NCBI GenBank assembly: GCA_963402885.1
Contig: OY727093.1
Location: 21,141,409 to 21,205,408, forward strand
Length of the DNA: 64,000 nt
Source: Antedon bifida
Taxonomy: Eukaryota > Echinodermata > Crinoidea > Comatulida > Antedonidae
Direction of reading: 5' to 3'
Part shown: positions 47,201 to 59,000 of the stretch, piece by piece
How positions within the stretch are numbered: the stretch's first letter is position 1
How the letters are laid out: every line of letters starts with the position of its first letter
Program-made: the position numbers and the translations under genes
Notes under the pieces: model-generated
The model's input: only the letters and a program-made list of their open reading frames with translations
What the model was told of the DNA's origin: nothing
The model's database searches: none

Positions 47201-50200
47201 GAAAATCACAAAATGTCTAAAACGTCTCCAAATGCGATTTGAAGCTATTCTGTACACTTTGATGTTTTGTGTGAAAAAGTTTTGTCGAAATGCTCAAAAT
47301 GGTCTAAAACGTTTTCAAATACCACATTAATCAATTTTGTGCACTTTGATGTTTTTGTGTGAAAAGTTTTATCGAAATGCTTAAAATGGTCTAAAACGGT
47401 TTCTAATGTTATTTTAAGCACTTTGATGTTTCTATGTTAACAAGTTTTTTCGAAAATCACAAAATGGTCTAAAACGACTCAAAATGCGATTTGAAGCTAT
47501 TCTGTACACTTTGATGTTTTGTGTGAAAAAGTTATGTCGAAATGCTCAAAATGGTCTAAAACGTTTTCAAATACCACATTAATCAATTTTGTGCACTTTG
47601 ATGTTTTTGTGTGAAAAGTTTTATCGAAATGCTTAAAATGGTCTAAAACGGTTTCTAATGTTATTTTAAGCACTTTGATGTTTCTATGTTAACAAGTTTT
47701 TTCGAAAATCACAAAATGGTCTAAAACGACTCAAAATGCGATTTGAAGCTATTCTAACCACTTTGGTGATTTTATGTTAACAATTTTTTTCGAAAATCAC
47801 AAAATGTCTAAAACGTCTCTAAATGCGATTTGAAGCTATTCTGTACACTTTGATGTTTTGTGTGAAAAAGTTTTGTCGAAATGCTCAAAATGGTCTAAAA
47901 CGTTTTTCAAATACCATATTAAGCTATTTTGTGCACTTTGATGTTTTTATGTGAAAAGTTTTATCGAAATGCTTAAAATGGTCTAAAACGGTTTCTGATG
48001 TGATTTTAAGCACTTTGATGTTTCTATGTTAACAAGTTTTTTCGAAAATCACAAAATGGTCTAAAACGTCTCCAAATGCGATTTGAAGCTATTCTGTACA
48101 CTTTGATGTTTTGTGTGAAAAAGTTTTGTCGAAATGCTCAAAATGGTCTAAAACGTTTTCAAATACCATATTAAGCTATTTTGTGCACTTTGATGTTTTT
48201 GTGTGAAAAGTTTTATCAAAATGCTTAAAATGGTCAAAAACGGTTTCTAATGTGATTTTAAGCACTTTGATGTTTCTATGTTAACAAGTTTTTTCGAAAA
48301 TCACAAAATGGTCTAAAACGTCTCAAAATGCGATTTGAAGCTATTCTAACCACTTTGGTGATTTTATGTTAACAAGTTTTTTCGAAATGCTCAAAATGGT
48401 CTAAAACGTTTTCAAATACCATATTAAGCTATTTTGTGCACTTTGATGTTTTTGTGTGAAAAGTTTTATCAAAATGCTTAAAATGATCAAAAACGGTTTC
48501 TAATGTGATTTTAAGCACTTTGATGTTTCTATGTTAACAAGTTTTTTCGAAAATCACAAAATGGTCTAAAACGTCTCAAAATGCGATTTGAAGCTATTGT
48601 AACCACTTTGGTGATTTTATGTTAACAAGTTTTTTCGAAATGCACAAAACGGTTTCTTATGTGATTTTAAGCACTTTGATGTTTTTGTGTAACCAAGTTT
48701 CGTCGAAATGCACAAAATGGTCTAAAACGTCTCCAAATGCGATTTGAAGCTATTCTTAGGACTTTGATGTTTTGTGTGAAACAGTTTTGTCGAAATGCTC
48801 AAAATGGTCTAAAACGTTTTCAAATACCATATTAAGCTATTTTGTGCACTTTGATGTTTTTGTGTGAAAAGTTTTATCGAAATGCTCAAAATGGTCTAAA
48901 ACGGTTTCTTATGTGATTTTAAGCACTTTGATGTTTTTGTGTAACCAAGTTTCGTCGAAATGCACAAAATGGTCTAAAACGTCTCCAACTGCGATTTGAA
49001 GCTATTCTGTACACTTTGATGTTTTGTGTGAAAAAGTTTTGTCGAAATGCTCAAAATGGTCTAAAACGTTTTCAAATACCATATTAAGCTATTTTATGCA
49101 CTTTGATGTTTTTGTGTGAAAAGTTTTATCGAAATTCTTAAAATGGTCTAAAACGGTTTCTAATGTGATTTTAAGCACTTTGATGTTTCTATGTTAACAA
49201 GTTTTTTCGAAAATCACAAAATGGTCTAAAACGTCTCAAAATGCGATTTGAAGCTATTCTAACCACTTTGGTGATTTTATGTTAACAAGTTTTTTCGAAA
49301 TGCACAAAACGGTTTCTTATGTGATTTTAAGCACTTTGATGTTTTTGTGTAACCAAGTTTCGTCGAAATGCACAAAATGGTCTAAAACGTCTCCAAATGC
49401 GATTTGAAGCTATTCTTAGGACTTTGATGTTTTGTGTGAAACAGTTTTGTCGAAATGCTCAAAATGGTCTAAAACGTTTTCAAATACCATATTAAGCTAT
49501 TTTGTGCACTTTGATGTTTTTGTGTCAAAAGTTTTATCAAAATGCTTAAAATGGTCAAAAACGGTTTCTAATGTGATTTTAAGCACTTTGATGATTCTAT
49601 GTTAACAAGTTTTTTCGAAAATCACAAAATGGTCTAAAACGTCTCAAAATGCGATTTGAAGCTATTCTAACCACTTTGGTGATTTTATGTTAACAAGTTT
49701 TTTCGAAATGCACAAAATTTCTAAAACGTCTCCAAATGCGATTTGAAGCTATTCTGTACACTTTGATGTTTTGTGTGAAAAAGTTTTGTCGAAATGCTCA
49801 AAATGGTCTAAAACGTTTTCAAATACCATATTAAGCTATTTTGTGCACTTTGATGTTTTTGTGTGAAGAGTTTTATCGGAATGCTTAAAATGGTCTAAAA
49901 CAATTTCTAATATGATTTTAAGCACTTTGACGTTTTTATGTTAACAAATTTTTTCGAAAATCACAAAATGGTCTAAAACGTCTCCAAATGCGATTTGAAG
50001 CTATTCTGTACACTTTGATGTTTTGTGTGAAAAAGTTTTGTCGAAATTCTCAAAATGTTCTAAAACGTTTTCAAATACCATATTAAGCTATTTTGTGCAC
50101 TTTGATGTTTTTGTGAGAAAAATTTTATCGAAATCCTTAAAATGGTCAAAAACGTTTTCTAATGTGATTTTAAGCACTTTGATGTTTCTATGTTAACAAG

Positions 50201-50340
50201 TTTTTTCGAAAATCACAAAATGGTCTAAAACGTCTCAAAATGCGATTTTAAGCTATTTTAACCACTTTGGTGATTTTATGTTAACAAGTTTTTTCGAAAA
50301 TCACAAAATGGTCTAAAACGTCTCCAAATGCGATTTGAAG
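44218..50340. repeat. Array domain IV: shuffled blocks with hybrid monomers
   Basis: This stretch alternates two block types. One contains A monomers with 'accacattaatcaatttt', at 44221 and 44473 (252 bp apart) and again at 47327 and 47579 (252 bp apart, offset 3106). The other is the hybrid block that starts at 43189 and recurs at 45448 and 48052. The 44.13-44.79 kb part matches 47.23-47.9 kb, and 45.22-46.70 kb matches 47.82-49.31 kb at offset 2604. A 660-bp partial tandem copy follows at 49.2-49.53 kb. The only unusual small insertion seen is at 47181. Confidence 0.72.
47161..47200. repeat. C monomer with a 5-bp insertion
   Basis: Where every other C reads 'atgttaacaag', this one reads 'atgttagcttagcaag'. 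The extra bases form a short local repeat (ttagc ttagc) and destroy the GTTAAC site. It is the only such case I found and may be a simple duplication after an a-to-g change. Confidence 0.75.
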
Positions 50341-53300
50341 CTATTCTGTACCCTTTGATGTTTTGTGTGAAAAAGTTTTGTCGAAATGCTCAAAATGGTC
50401 TAAAACGTTTTCAAATACCATATTAAGCTATTTTGTGCACTTTGATGTTTTTGTGTGAAAAGTTTTATCGAAATGCTCAAAATGGTCTAAAACGGTTTCT
50501 TATGTTATTTTAAGCACTTTGATGATTTTGTGTAACCAAGTTTCGTCGAAATGCACAAAATGGTCTAAAACGTCTCCAAATGCAATTTGAAGCTATTCTC
50601 TACACTTTGATGTTTTGTGTGAAAAAGTTTTGTCGAAATGCTCAAAATGGTCTAAAACGTTTTCAAATACCATATTAAGCTATTTTGTGCACTTTGATGT
50701 TTTTGTGTGAAAAGTTTTATCGGAATGCTTAAAATGGTCTAAAACGGTTTCTAATGAGATTTTAAGCACTTTGATGTTTTTATGTTAACAAGTTTTTTCG
50801 AAAATCACAAAATGGTCTAAAACGTCTCCAAATGCGATTTGAAGCTATTCTGTACACTTTGATGTTTTGTGTGAAAAAGTTTTGTCGAAATGCTCAAAAT
50901 GGTCTAAAACGTTTTCAAATACCATATTAAGCTATTTTGTGCACTTTAATGTTTTTGTGTGAAAAGTTTTACCAAAATGCTTAAAATGGTCAAAAACGTT
51001 TTCTAATGTGATTTTAAGCACTTTGATGTTTCTATGTTAACAAGTTTTTTCGAAAATCACAAAATGGTCTAAAACGTCTCAAAATGCGATTTGAAGCTAT
51101 TCTAACCACTTTGGTGATTTTATGTTAACAAGTTTTTTCGAAATGCACAAAATGTCTAAAACGTCTCCAAATGCGATTTGAAGCTATTTTGTGCACTTTG
51201 ATGTTTTTGTGTGAAGAGTTTTATCGGAATGCTTAAAATTGTCTAAAACGGTTTCTAATATGATTTTAAGCACTTTGACGTTTTTATGTTAACAAATTTT
51301 TTCGAAAATCACAAAATGGTCTAAAACGTCTCCAAATGCGATTTGAAGCTATTCTGTACACTTTGATGTTTTGTGTGAAAAAGTTTTGTCGAAATGCTCA
51401 AAATGGTCTAAAACGTTTTCAAATACCATATTAAGCTATTTTGTGCACTTTGATGTTTTTGTGTGAAAAGTTTTATCGAAATGCTTAAAATGGTCTAAAA
51501 CGGTTTCTAATGTGATTTTAAGCACTTTGATGTTTCTATGTTAACAAGTTTTTTCGAAAATCTCAAAATGGTCTAAAACGTCTCAAAATGCGATTTGAAG
51601 CTATTCTAACCACTTTGGTGATTTTATGTTAACAAGTTTTTTGAAATGCACAAAATGTCTAAAACGTCTCCAAATGCGATTTGAAGCTATTCTGTACACT
51701 TTGATGTTTTGTGTGAAAAAGTTTTGTCGAAATGCTCAAAATGGTCTAAAACGTTTTCAAATACCATATTAAGCTATTTTGTGCACTTTGAAGTTTTTGT
51801 GTGAAGAGTTTTATCGGAATGCTTAAAATGGTCTAAAACGGTTTCTAATGTGATTTTAAGCACTTTGATGTTTTTATGTTAACAAGTTTTTTCGAAAATC
51901 ACAAAATGGTCTAAAACGTCTCCAAATGCGATTTGAAGCTATTCTGTACACTTTGATGTTTTGTGTGAAAAAGTTTTGTCGAAATGCTCAAAATGGTCTA
52001 AAACGTTTTCAAATACCATATTAAGCTATTTTGTGCACTTTGATGTTTTTGTGTGAAAAGTTTTACCAAAATCCTTAAAATGGTCAAAAACGTTTTCTAA
52101 TGTGATTTTAAGCACTTTGATGTTTCTATGTTAATAAGTTTTTTCGAAAATCACAAAATGGTCTAAAACGTCTCAAAATGCGATTTGAAGCTATTTTAAC
52201 CACTTTGGTGATTTTATGTTAACAATTTTTTTCGAAAATCACAAAATGGTCTAAAACGTCTTCAAATGCGATTTGAAGCTATTCTGTACACTTTGATGTT
52301 TTGTGTGAAAAAGTTTTGTCGAAATGCTCAAAATGGTCTAAAACGTTTTCTATTACCATATTAAGCTATTTTGTGCACTTTGATGTTTTTGTGAGAAATA
52401 TTTTATCGAAATCCTTAAAATGGTCAAAAACGTTTTCTAATGTGATTTTAAGCACTTTGATGTTTCTATGTTAATAAGTTTTTTCGAAAATCACAAAATG
52501 GTCTAAAACGTCTCCAAATGCGATTTGAAGCTATTCTGTACACTTTGATGTTTTGTGTGAAAAAGTTTTGTCGAAATGCTCAAAATGATCTAAAACGTTT
52601 TCAAATACCATATTAAGCTATTTTGTGCACTTTGATGTTTTTGTGTGAAAAGTTTTATCGGAATGCTTAAAATGGTCTAAAACGGTTTCTAATGTGATTT
52701 TAAGCACTTTGATGTTTTTATGTTAACAAGTTTTTTCGAAAATCACAAAATGGTCTAAAACGTCTCAAAATGCGATTTGAAGCTATTCTGTACACTTTGA
52801 TGTTTTGTGTGAAAAAGTTTTGTCGAAATGCTCAAAATGGTCTAAAACGTTTTCAAATACCATATTAAGCTATTTTGTGCACTTTGATGTTTTTGTGTGA
52901 AAAGTTTTATCGAAATGCTTAAAATGGTCTAAAACGGTTTCTAATGTGATTTTAAGCACTTTGATGTTTCTATGTTAACAAGTTTTTTCGAAAATCACAA
53001 AATGATCTAAAACGTCTCAAAATGCGATTTGAAGCTATTCTAACCACTTTGGTGATTTTATGTTAACAAGTTTTTTCGAAATGCACAAAATGTCTAAAAC
53101 GTCTCCAAATGCGATTTGAAGCTATTCTGTACACTTTGATGTTTTGTGTGAAAAAGTTTTGTCAAAATAGTCTAAAACGTTTTCAAATACCATATTAAGC
53201 TATTTTGTGCACTTTGATGTTTTTGTTTGAAAACTTTTATCGGAATCCTTAAAATGGTCTAAAACGGTTTCTAATGTGATTTTAAGCACTTTGATGTTTT

Positions 53301-56072
53301 TATGTTAACAAGTTTTTTCGAAAATCACAAAATGGTCTAAAACGTCTCCAAATGCGATTTGAAGCTATTCTGTACACTTTGATGTTTTGTGTGAAAAAGT
53401 TTTGTCGAAATGCTAAAAATGGTCTAAAACGTTTTCAAATACCATATTAAGTTATTTTGTGCACTTTGATGTTTTTGTTTGAAAAGTTTTATCGGAATGC
53501 TTAAAATGGTCTAAAACGGTTTCTAATGTGATTTTAAGCACTTTGATGTTTCTATGTTAACAAGTTTTTTCGAAAATCACAAAAAGGTCTAAAACGTCTC
53601 CAAATGCGATTTGAAGCTATTCTGTACACTTTGATGTTTTGTGTGAAAAAGTTTTGTCAAAATGGTCTAAAACGTTTTCAAATACCATATTAAGCTATTT
53701 TGTGCACTTTGATGTTTTTGTTTGAAAAGTTTTATCGGAATGCTTAAAATGGTCTAAAACGGTTTCTAATGTGATTTTAAGCACTTTGATGTTTTTATGT
53801 TAACAAGTTTTTTCGAAATGCACAAAATGTCTAAAACGTCTCCAAATGCGATTTGAAGCTATTCTGTACACTTTGATGTTTTGTGTGAAAAAGTTTGTCA
53901 AAATGGTCTAAAACGTTTTCAAATACCATATTAAGTTATTTTGTGCACTTTGATGTTTTTGTTTGAAAAGTTTTATCGGAATGCTTAAAATGGTCTAAAA
54001 CGGTTTCTAATGTGATTTTAAGCACTTTGATGTTTCTATGTTAACAAGTTTTTTCGAAATGCACAAAATGTCTAAAACGTCTCCAAATGCGATTTGTAGC
54101 TATTCTGTACACTTTGATGTTTTGTTTGAAAAAGTTTTGTCGAAATGCTCAAAATGGTCTAAAACGTTTTCAGATACCATATTAAGCTATTTTGTGCACT
54201 TTGATGTTTTTGTGAGAAAAATTATATCGAAATGCTTAAAATGGTCAAAAACGTTTTCTAATGTGATTTTAAGCCCTTTGATGTTTCTATGTTAACAAGT
54301 TTTTTCGAAAATCACAAAATGGTCTAAAACGTCTCAAAAAGCGATTTGAAGCTACACTTTGGTGTTTTTATGTTAACAAGTTTATTCGAAAATCACAAAA
54401 TGGTCTAAAACGTTTTCAAATACCATATTAAGCTATTTTGTGTACTTTGATGTTTTTGTGAGAAAAATTTTATCGAAATCCTTAAAATGGTCAAAAACGT
54501 TTTCTAATGTGATTTTAAGCACTTTGATGTTACTATGTTAATAAGTTTTTTCGAAAATCACAAAATGGTCTAAAACGTCTCAAAATGCGATTTGAAGCTA
54601 TTTTAACCACTTTGGTGATTTTATGTTAACAAGTTTTTTCGAAATGCACAAAATGTCTGAAACGTCTCCAAATGCTATTTGAAGCTATTCTGTACACTTT
54701 GATGTTTTGTGTGAAAAAGTTTTGTCGAAATGCTCAAAATGGTCTAAAAGGTTTTCAAATACCATATTAAGCTATTTTGTGCACTTTGATGTTTTTGTGT
54801 GAAAAGTTTTATCGAAATGCTCAAAATGGTCTAAAACGGTTTCTTATGTGATTTTAAGCACTTTGATGTTTTTGTGTAACCAAGTTTCGTCGAAATGCAC
54901 AAAATGGTCTAAAACGTCTCCAAATGCGATTTGAAGCTATTCTGTACACTTTGATGTTTTGTGTGAAAAAGTTTTGTCGAAATGCTCAAAATGGTCTAAA
55001 ACGTTTTCAAATACCATATTAAGCTATTTTGTGCACTTTGATGTTTTTGTGTGAAAAGTTTTATCAAAATGCTTAAAATGGTCAAAAACGGTTTCTAATG
55101 TGATTTTAAGCACTTTGATGTTTCTATGTTAACAAGTTTTTTCGAAAATCACAAAATGGTCTAAAACGTCTCAAAATGCGATTTGAAGCTATTCTAACCA
55201 CTTTGGTGATTTTATGTTAACAAGTTTTTTCGAAATGCTCAAAATGGTCTAAAACGTTTTCAAATACCATATTAAGCTATTTTGTGCACTTTGATGTTTT
55301 TGTGTGAAAAGTTTTATCAAAATGCTTAAAATGATCAAAAACGGTTTCTAATGTGATTTTAAGCACTTTGATGTTTCTATGTTAACAAGTTTTTTCGAAA
55401 ATCACAAAATGGTCTAAAACGTCTCAAAATGCGATTTGAAGCTATTGTAACCACTTTGGTGATTTTATGTTAACAAGTTTTTTCGAAATGCACAAAACGG
55501 TTTCTTATGTGATTTTAAGCACTTTGATGTTTTTGTGTAACCAAGTTTCGTCGAAATGCACAAAATGTTCTAAAACGTCTCCAAATGCGATTTGAAGCTA
55601 TTCTTAGGACTTTGATGTTTTGTGTGAAACAGTTTTGTCGAAATGCTCAAAATGGTCTAAAACGTTTTCAAATACCATATTAAGCTATTTTGTGCACTTT
55701 GATGTTTTTGTGTGAAAAGTTTTATCGAAATGCTCAAAATGGTCTAAAACGGTTTCTTATGTGATTTTAAGCACTTTGATGTTTTTGTGTAACCAAGTTT
55801 CGTCGAAATGCACAAAATGGTCTAAAACGTCTCCAACTGCGATTTGAAGCTATTCTGTACACTTTGATGTTTTGTGTGAAAAAGTTTTGTCGAAATGCTC
55901 AAAATGGTCTAAAACGTTTTCAAATACCATATTAAGCTATTTTATGCACTTTGATATTTTTGTGTGAAAAGTTTTATCGAAATTCTTAAAATGGTCTAAA
56001 ACGGTTTCTAATGTGATTTTAAGCACTTTGATGTTTTTATGTTAACAAGTTTTTTCGAAAATCACAAAATGG
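50341..56072. repeat. Array domain V, first part
   Basis: Trimers and tetramers continue. 50350-50790 resembles 491-830 but keeps a full A plus B where the domain I-II copies have one A/B hybrid. 51.83-53.40 kb matches 60.53-62.10 kb at offset 8694 (markers 'accaaaatcc', 'gtcttcaaatgcg' at 52258, 'gatctaaaacg'). 54900-56034 is the last copy of the hybrid block. The ordinary stretch 53.4-54.3 kb holds short-A trimers, and 54.34 kb holds a truncated C monomer. Confidence 0.72.
54335..54386. repeat. C/D junction with shortened tail
   Basis: The C monomer ends 'gatttgaagctacactttgg' instead of 'gaagctattctaaccactttgg', losing several bases of its tail. The following D has 'ggtgtttttatg' rather than 'ggtgattttatg', then 'aagtttattcg' and an A-type 3' end, so it is also mixed. 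The surrounding monomers are ordinary. Confidence 0.7.
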
Positions 56073-59000
56073 TCTAAAACGTCTCAAAATGCGATTTGAA
56101 GCTATTCTGTACACTTTGATGTTTTGTGTGAAAAAGTTTTGTCGAAATGCTCAAAATGGTCTAAAACGTTTTCAAATACCATATTAAGCTATTTTGTGCA
56201 CTTTGATGTTTTTGTGTGAAAAGTTTTATCGAAATGCTTAAAATGGTCTAAAACGGTTTCTAATGTGATTTTAAGCACTTTGATGTTTCTATGTTAACAA
56301 GTTTTTTCGAAAATCACAAAATGATCTAAAACGTCTCAAAATGCGATTTGAAGCTATTCTAACCACTTTGGTGATTTTATGTTAACAAGTTTTTTCGAAA
56401 TGCACAAAATGTCTAAAACGTCTCCAAATGCGATTTGAAGCTATTCTGTACACTTTGATGTTTTGTGTGAAAAAGTTTTGTCAAAATGGTCTAAAACGTT
56501 TTCAAATACCATATTAAGCTATTTTGTGCACTTTGATGTTTTTGTTTGAAAACTTTTATCGGAATCCTTAAAATGGTCTAAAACGGTTTCTAATGTGATT
56601 TTAAGCACTTTGATGTTTTTATGTTAACAAGTTTTTTCGAAAATCACAAAATGGTCTAAAACGTCTCCAAATGCGATTTGAAGCTATTCTGTACACTTTG
56701 ATGTTTTGTGTGAAAAAGTTTTGTCGAAATGCTAAAAATGGTCTAAAACGTTTTCAAATACCATATTAAGCTATTTTGTGCACTTTGATGTTTTTGTGTG
56801 AAAACTTTTATCGGAATCCTTAAAATGGTCTAAAACGGTTTCTAATGTGATTTTAAGCACTTTGATGTTTTTATGTTAACATGTTTTTTCGAAAATCACA
56901 AAATGGTCTAAAACGTCTCCAAATGCGATTTGAAGCTATTCTGTACACTTTGATGTTTTGTGTGAAAAAGTTTTGTCAAAATGGTCTAAAACGTTTTCAA
57001 ATACCATATTAAGCTATTTTGTGCACTTTGATGTTTTTGTTTGAAAAGTTTTATCGGAATGCTTAAAATGGTCTAAAACGGTTTCTAATGTGATTTTAAG
57101 CACTTTGATGTTTTTATGTTAACAAGTTTTTTCGAAATGCACAAAATGTCTAAAACGTCTCCAAATGCGATTTGAAGCTATTCTGTACACTTTGATGTTT
57201 TGTGTGAAAAAGTTTTGTCAAAATGGTCTAAAACGTTTTCAAATACCATATTAAGCTATTTTGTGCACTTTGATGTTTTTGTTTGAAAAGTTTTATCGGA
57301 ATGCTTAAAATGGTCTAAAACGGTTTCTAATGTGATTTTAAGCACTTTGATGTTTTTATGTTAACAAGTTTTTTCGAAAATCACAAAATGGTCTAAAACG
57401 TCTCCAAATGCGATTTGAAGCTATTCTGTACACTTTGATGTTTTGTGTGAAAAAGTTTTGTCAAAATGGTCTAAAACGTTTTCAAATACCATATTAAGTT
57501 ATTTTGTGCACTTTGATGTTTTTGTTTGAAAAGTTTTATCGGAATGCTTAAAATGGTCTAAAACGGTTTCTAATGTGATTTTAAGCACTTTGATGTTTTT
57601 ATGTTAACAAGTTTTTTCGAAAATCACAAAATGGTCTAAAACGTCTCCAAATGCGATTTGAAGCTATTCTGTACACTTTGATGTTTTGTGTGAAAACGTT
57701 TTGTCGAAATGCTCAAAATGGTCTAAAACGTTTTCAGATACCATATTAAGCTATTTTGTGCACTTTGATGTCTTTGTGAGAAAAATGTTATCGAAATCCT
57801 TAAAATGGTCAAAAACGTTTTCTAATGTGATTTTAAGCACTTTGATGTTTCTATGTTAACAAGTTTTTTCGAAAATCACAAAATGGTCTAAAACGTCTCA
57901 AAATGCGATTTGAAGCTATTTTAACCACTTTGGTGATTTTATGTTAACAATTTTTTTCGAAAATCACAAAATGGTCTAAAACGTCTCCCAATGCGATTTG
58001 AAGCTATTCTGTACACTTTGATGTTTTGTGTGAAAAAGTTTTGTCGAAATTCTCAAAATGGTCTAAAACGTTTTCAAAAACCATATTAAGCTATTTTGAG
58101 CACTTTGATGTTTTTGTGTGAAAAGTTTTATCGAAATGCTTGAAATGGCCTAAAACGGTTTCTAATGTGATTTTAAGCACTTTGATGTTTTTATGTTAAC
58201 AAGTTTTTTCGAAAATCACAAAATGGTCTAAAACGTCTCCAAATGCGATTTGAAGCTATTCTGTACACTTTGATGTTTTGTGTGAACAAGTTTTGTCGAA
58301 ATGCTCAAAATGGTCTAAAACGTTTTCAAATACCATATTAAGCTATTTTGTGCACTTTGATGTTTTTGTGTGAAAAGTTTTATCGAAATGCTTAAAATGG
58401 TCAAAAACGGTTTCTAATGTGATTTTAAGCACTTTGATGTTTCTATGTTAACAAGTTTTTTCGAAAATCACAAAATGGTCTAAAACGTCTCAAAATGCGA
58501 TTTGAAGCTATTCTAACCACTTTGGTGATTTTATGTTAACAATTTTTTTCGAAAATCACAAAATGGTCTAAAACGTCTTCAAATGCGATTTGAAGCTATT
58601 CTGTACACTTTGATGTTTTGTGTGAAAAAGTTTTGTCGAAATGCTCAAAATGGTCTAAAACGTTTTCTAATACCATATTAAGCTATTTTGTGCACTTTGA
58701 TGTTTTTGTGAGAAATATTTTATCGAAATCCTTAAAATGGTCAAAAACGTTTTCTAATGTGATTTTAAGCACTTTGATGTTTCTATGTTAATAAGTTTTT
58801 TCGAAAATCACAAAATGGTCTAAAACGTCTCCAAATGCGATTTGAAGCTATTCTGTACACTTTGATGTTTTGTGTGAAAAAGTTTTGTCGAAATGCTCAA
58901 AATGATCTAAAACGTTTTCAAATACCATATTAAGCTATTTTGTGCACTTTGATGTTTTTGTGTGAAGAGTTTTATCGGAATGCTTAAAATGGTCTAAAAC

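Noticed and set aside
54038-54295. Open frame of 85 codons
   Set aside because: Satellite translation again, in a stretch with 'gtttgaaaaag' and 'gtgagaaaaat' variants that remove stops.
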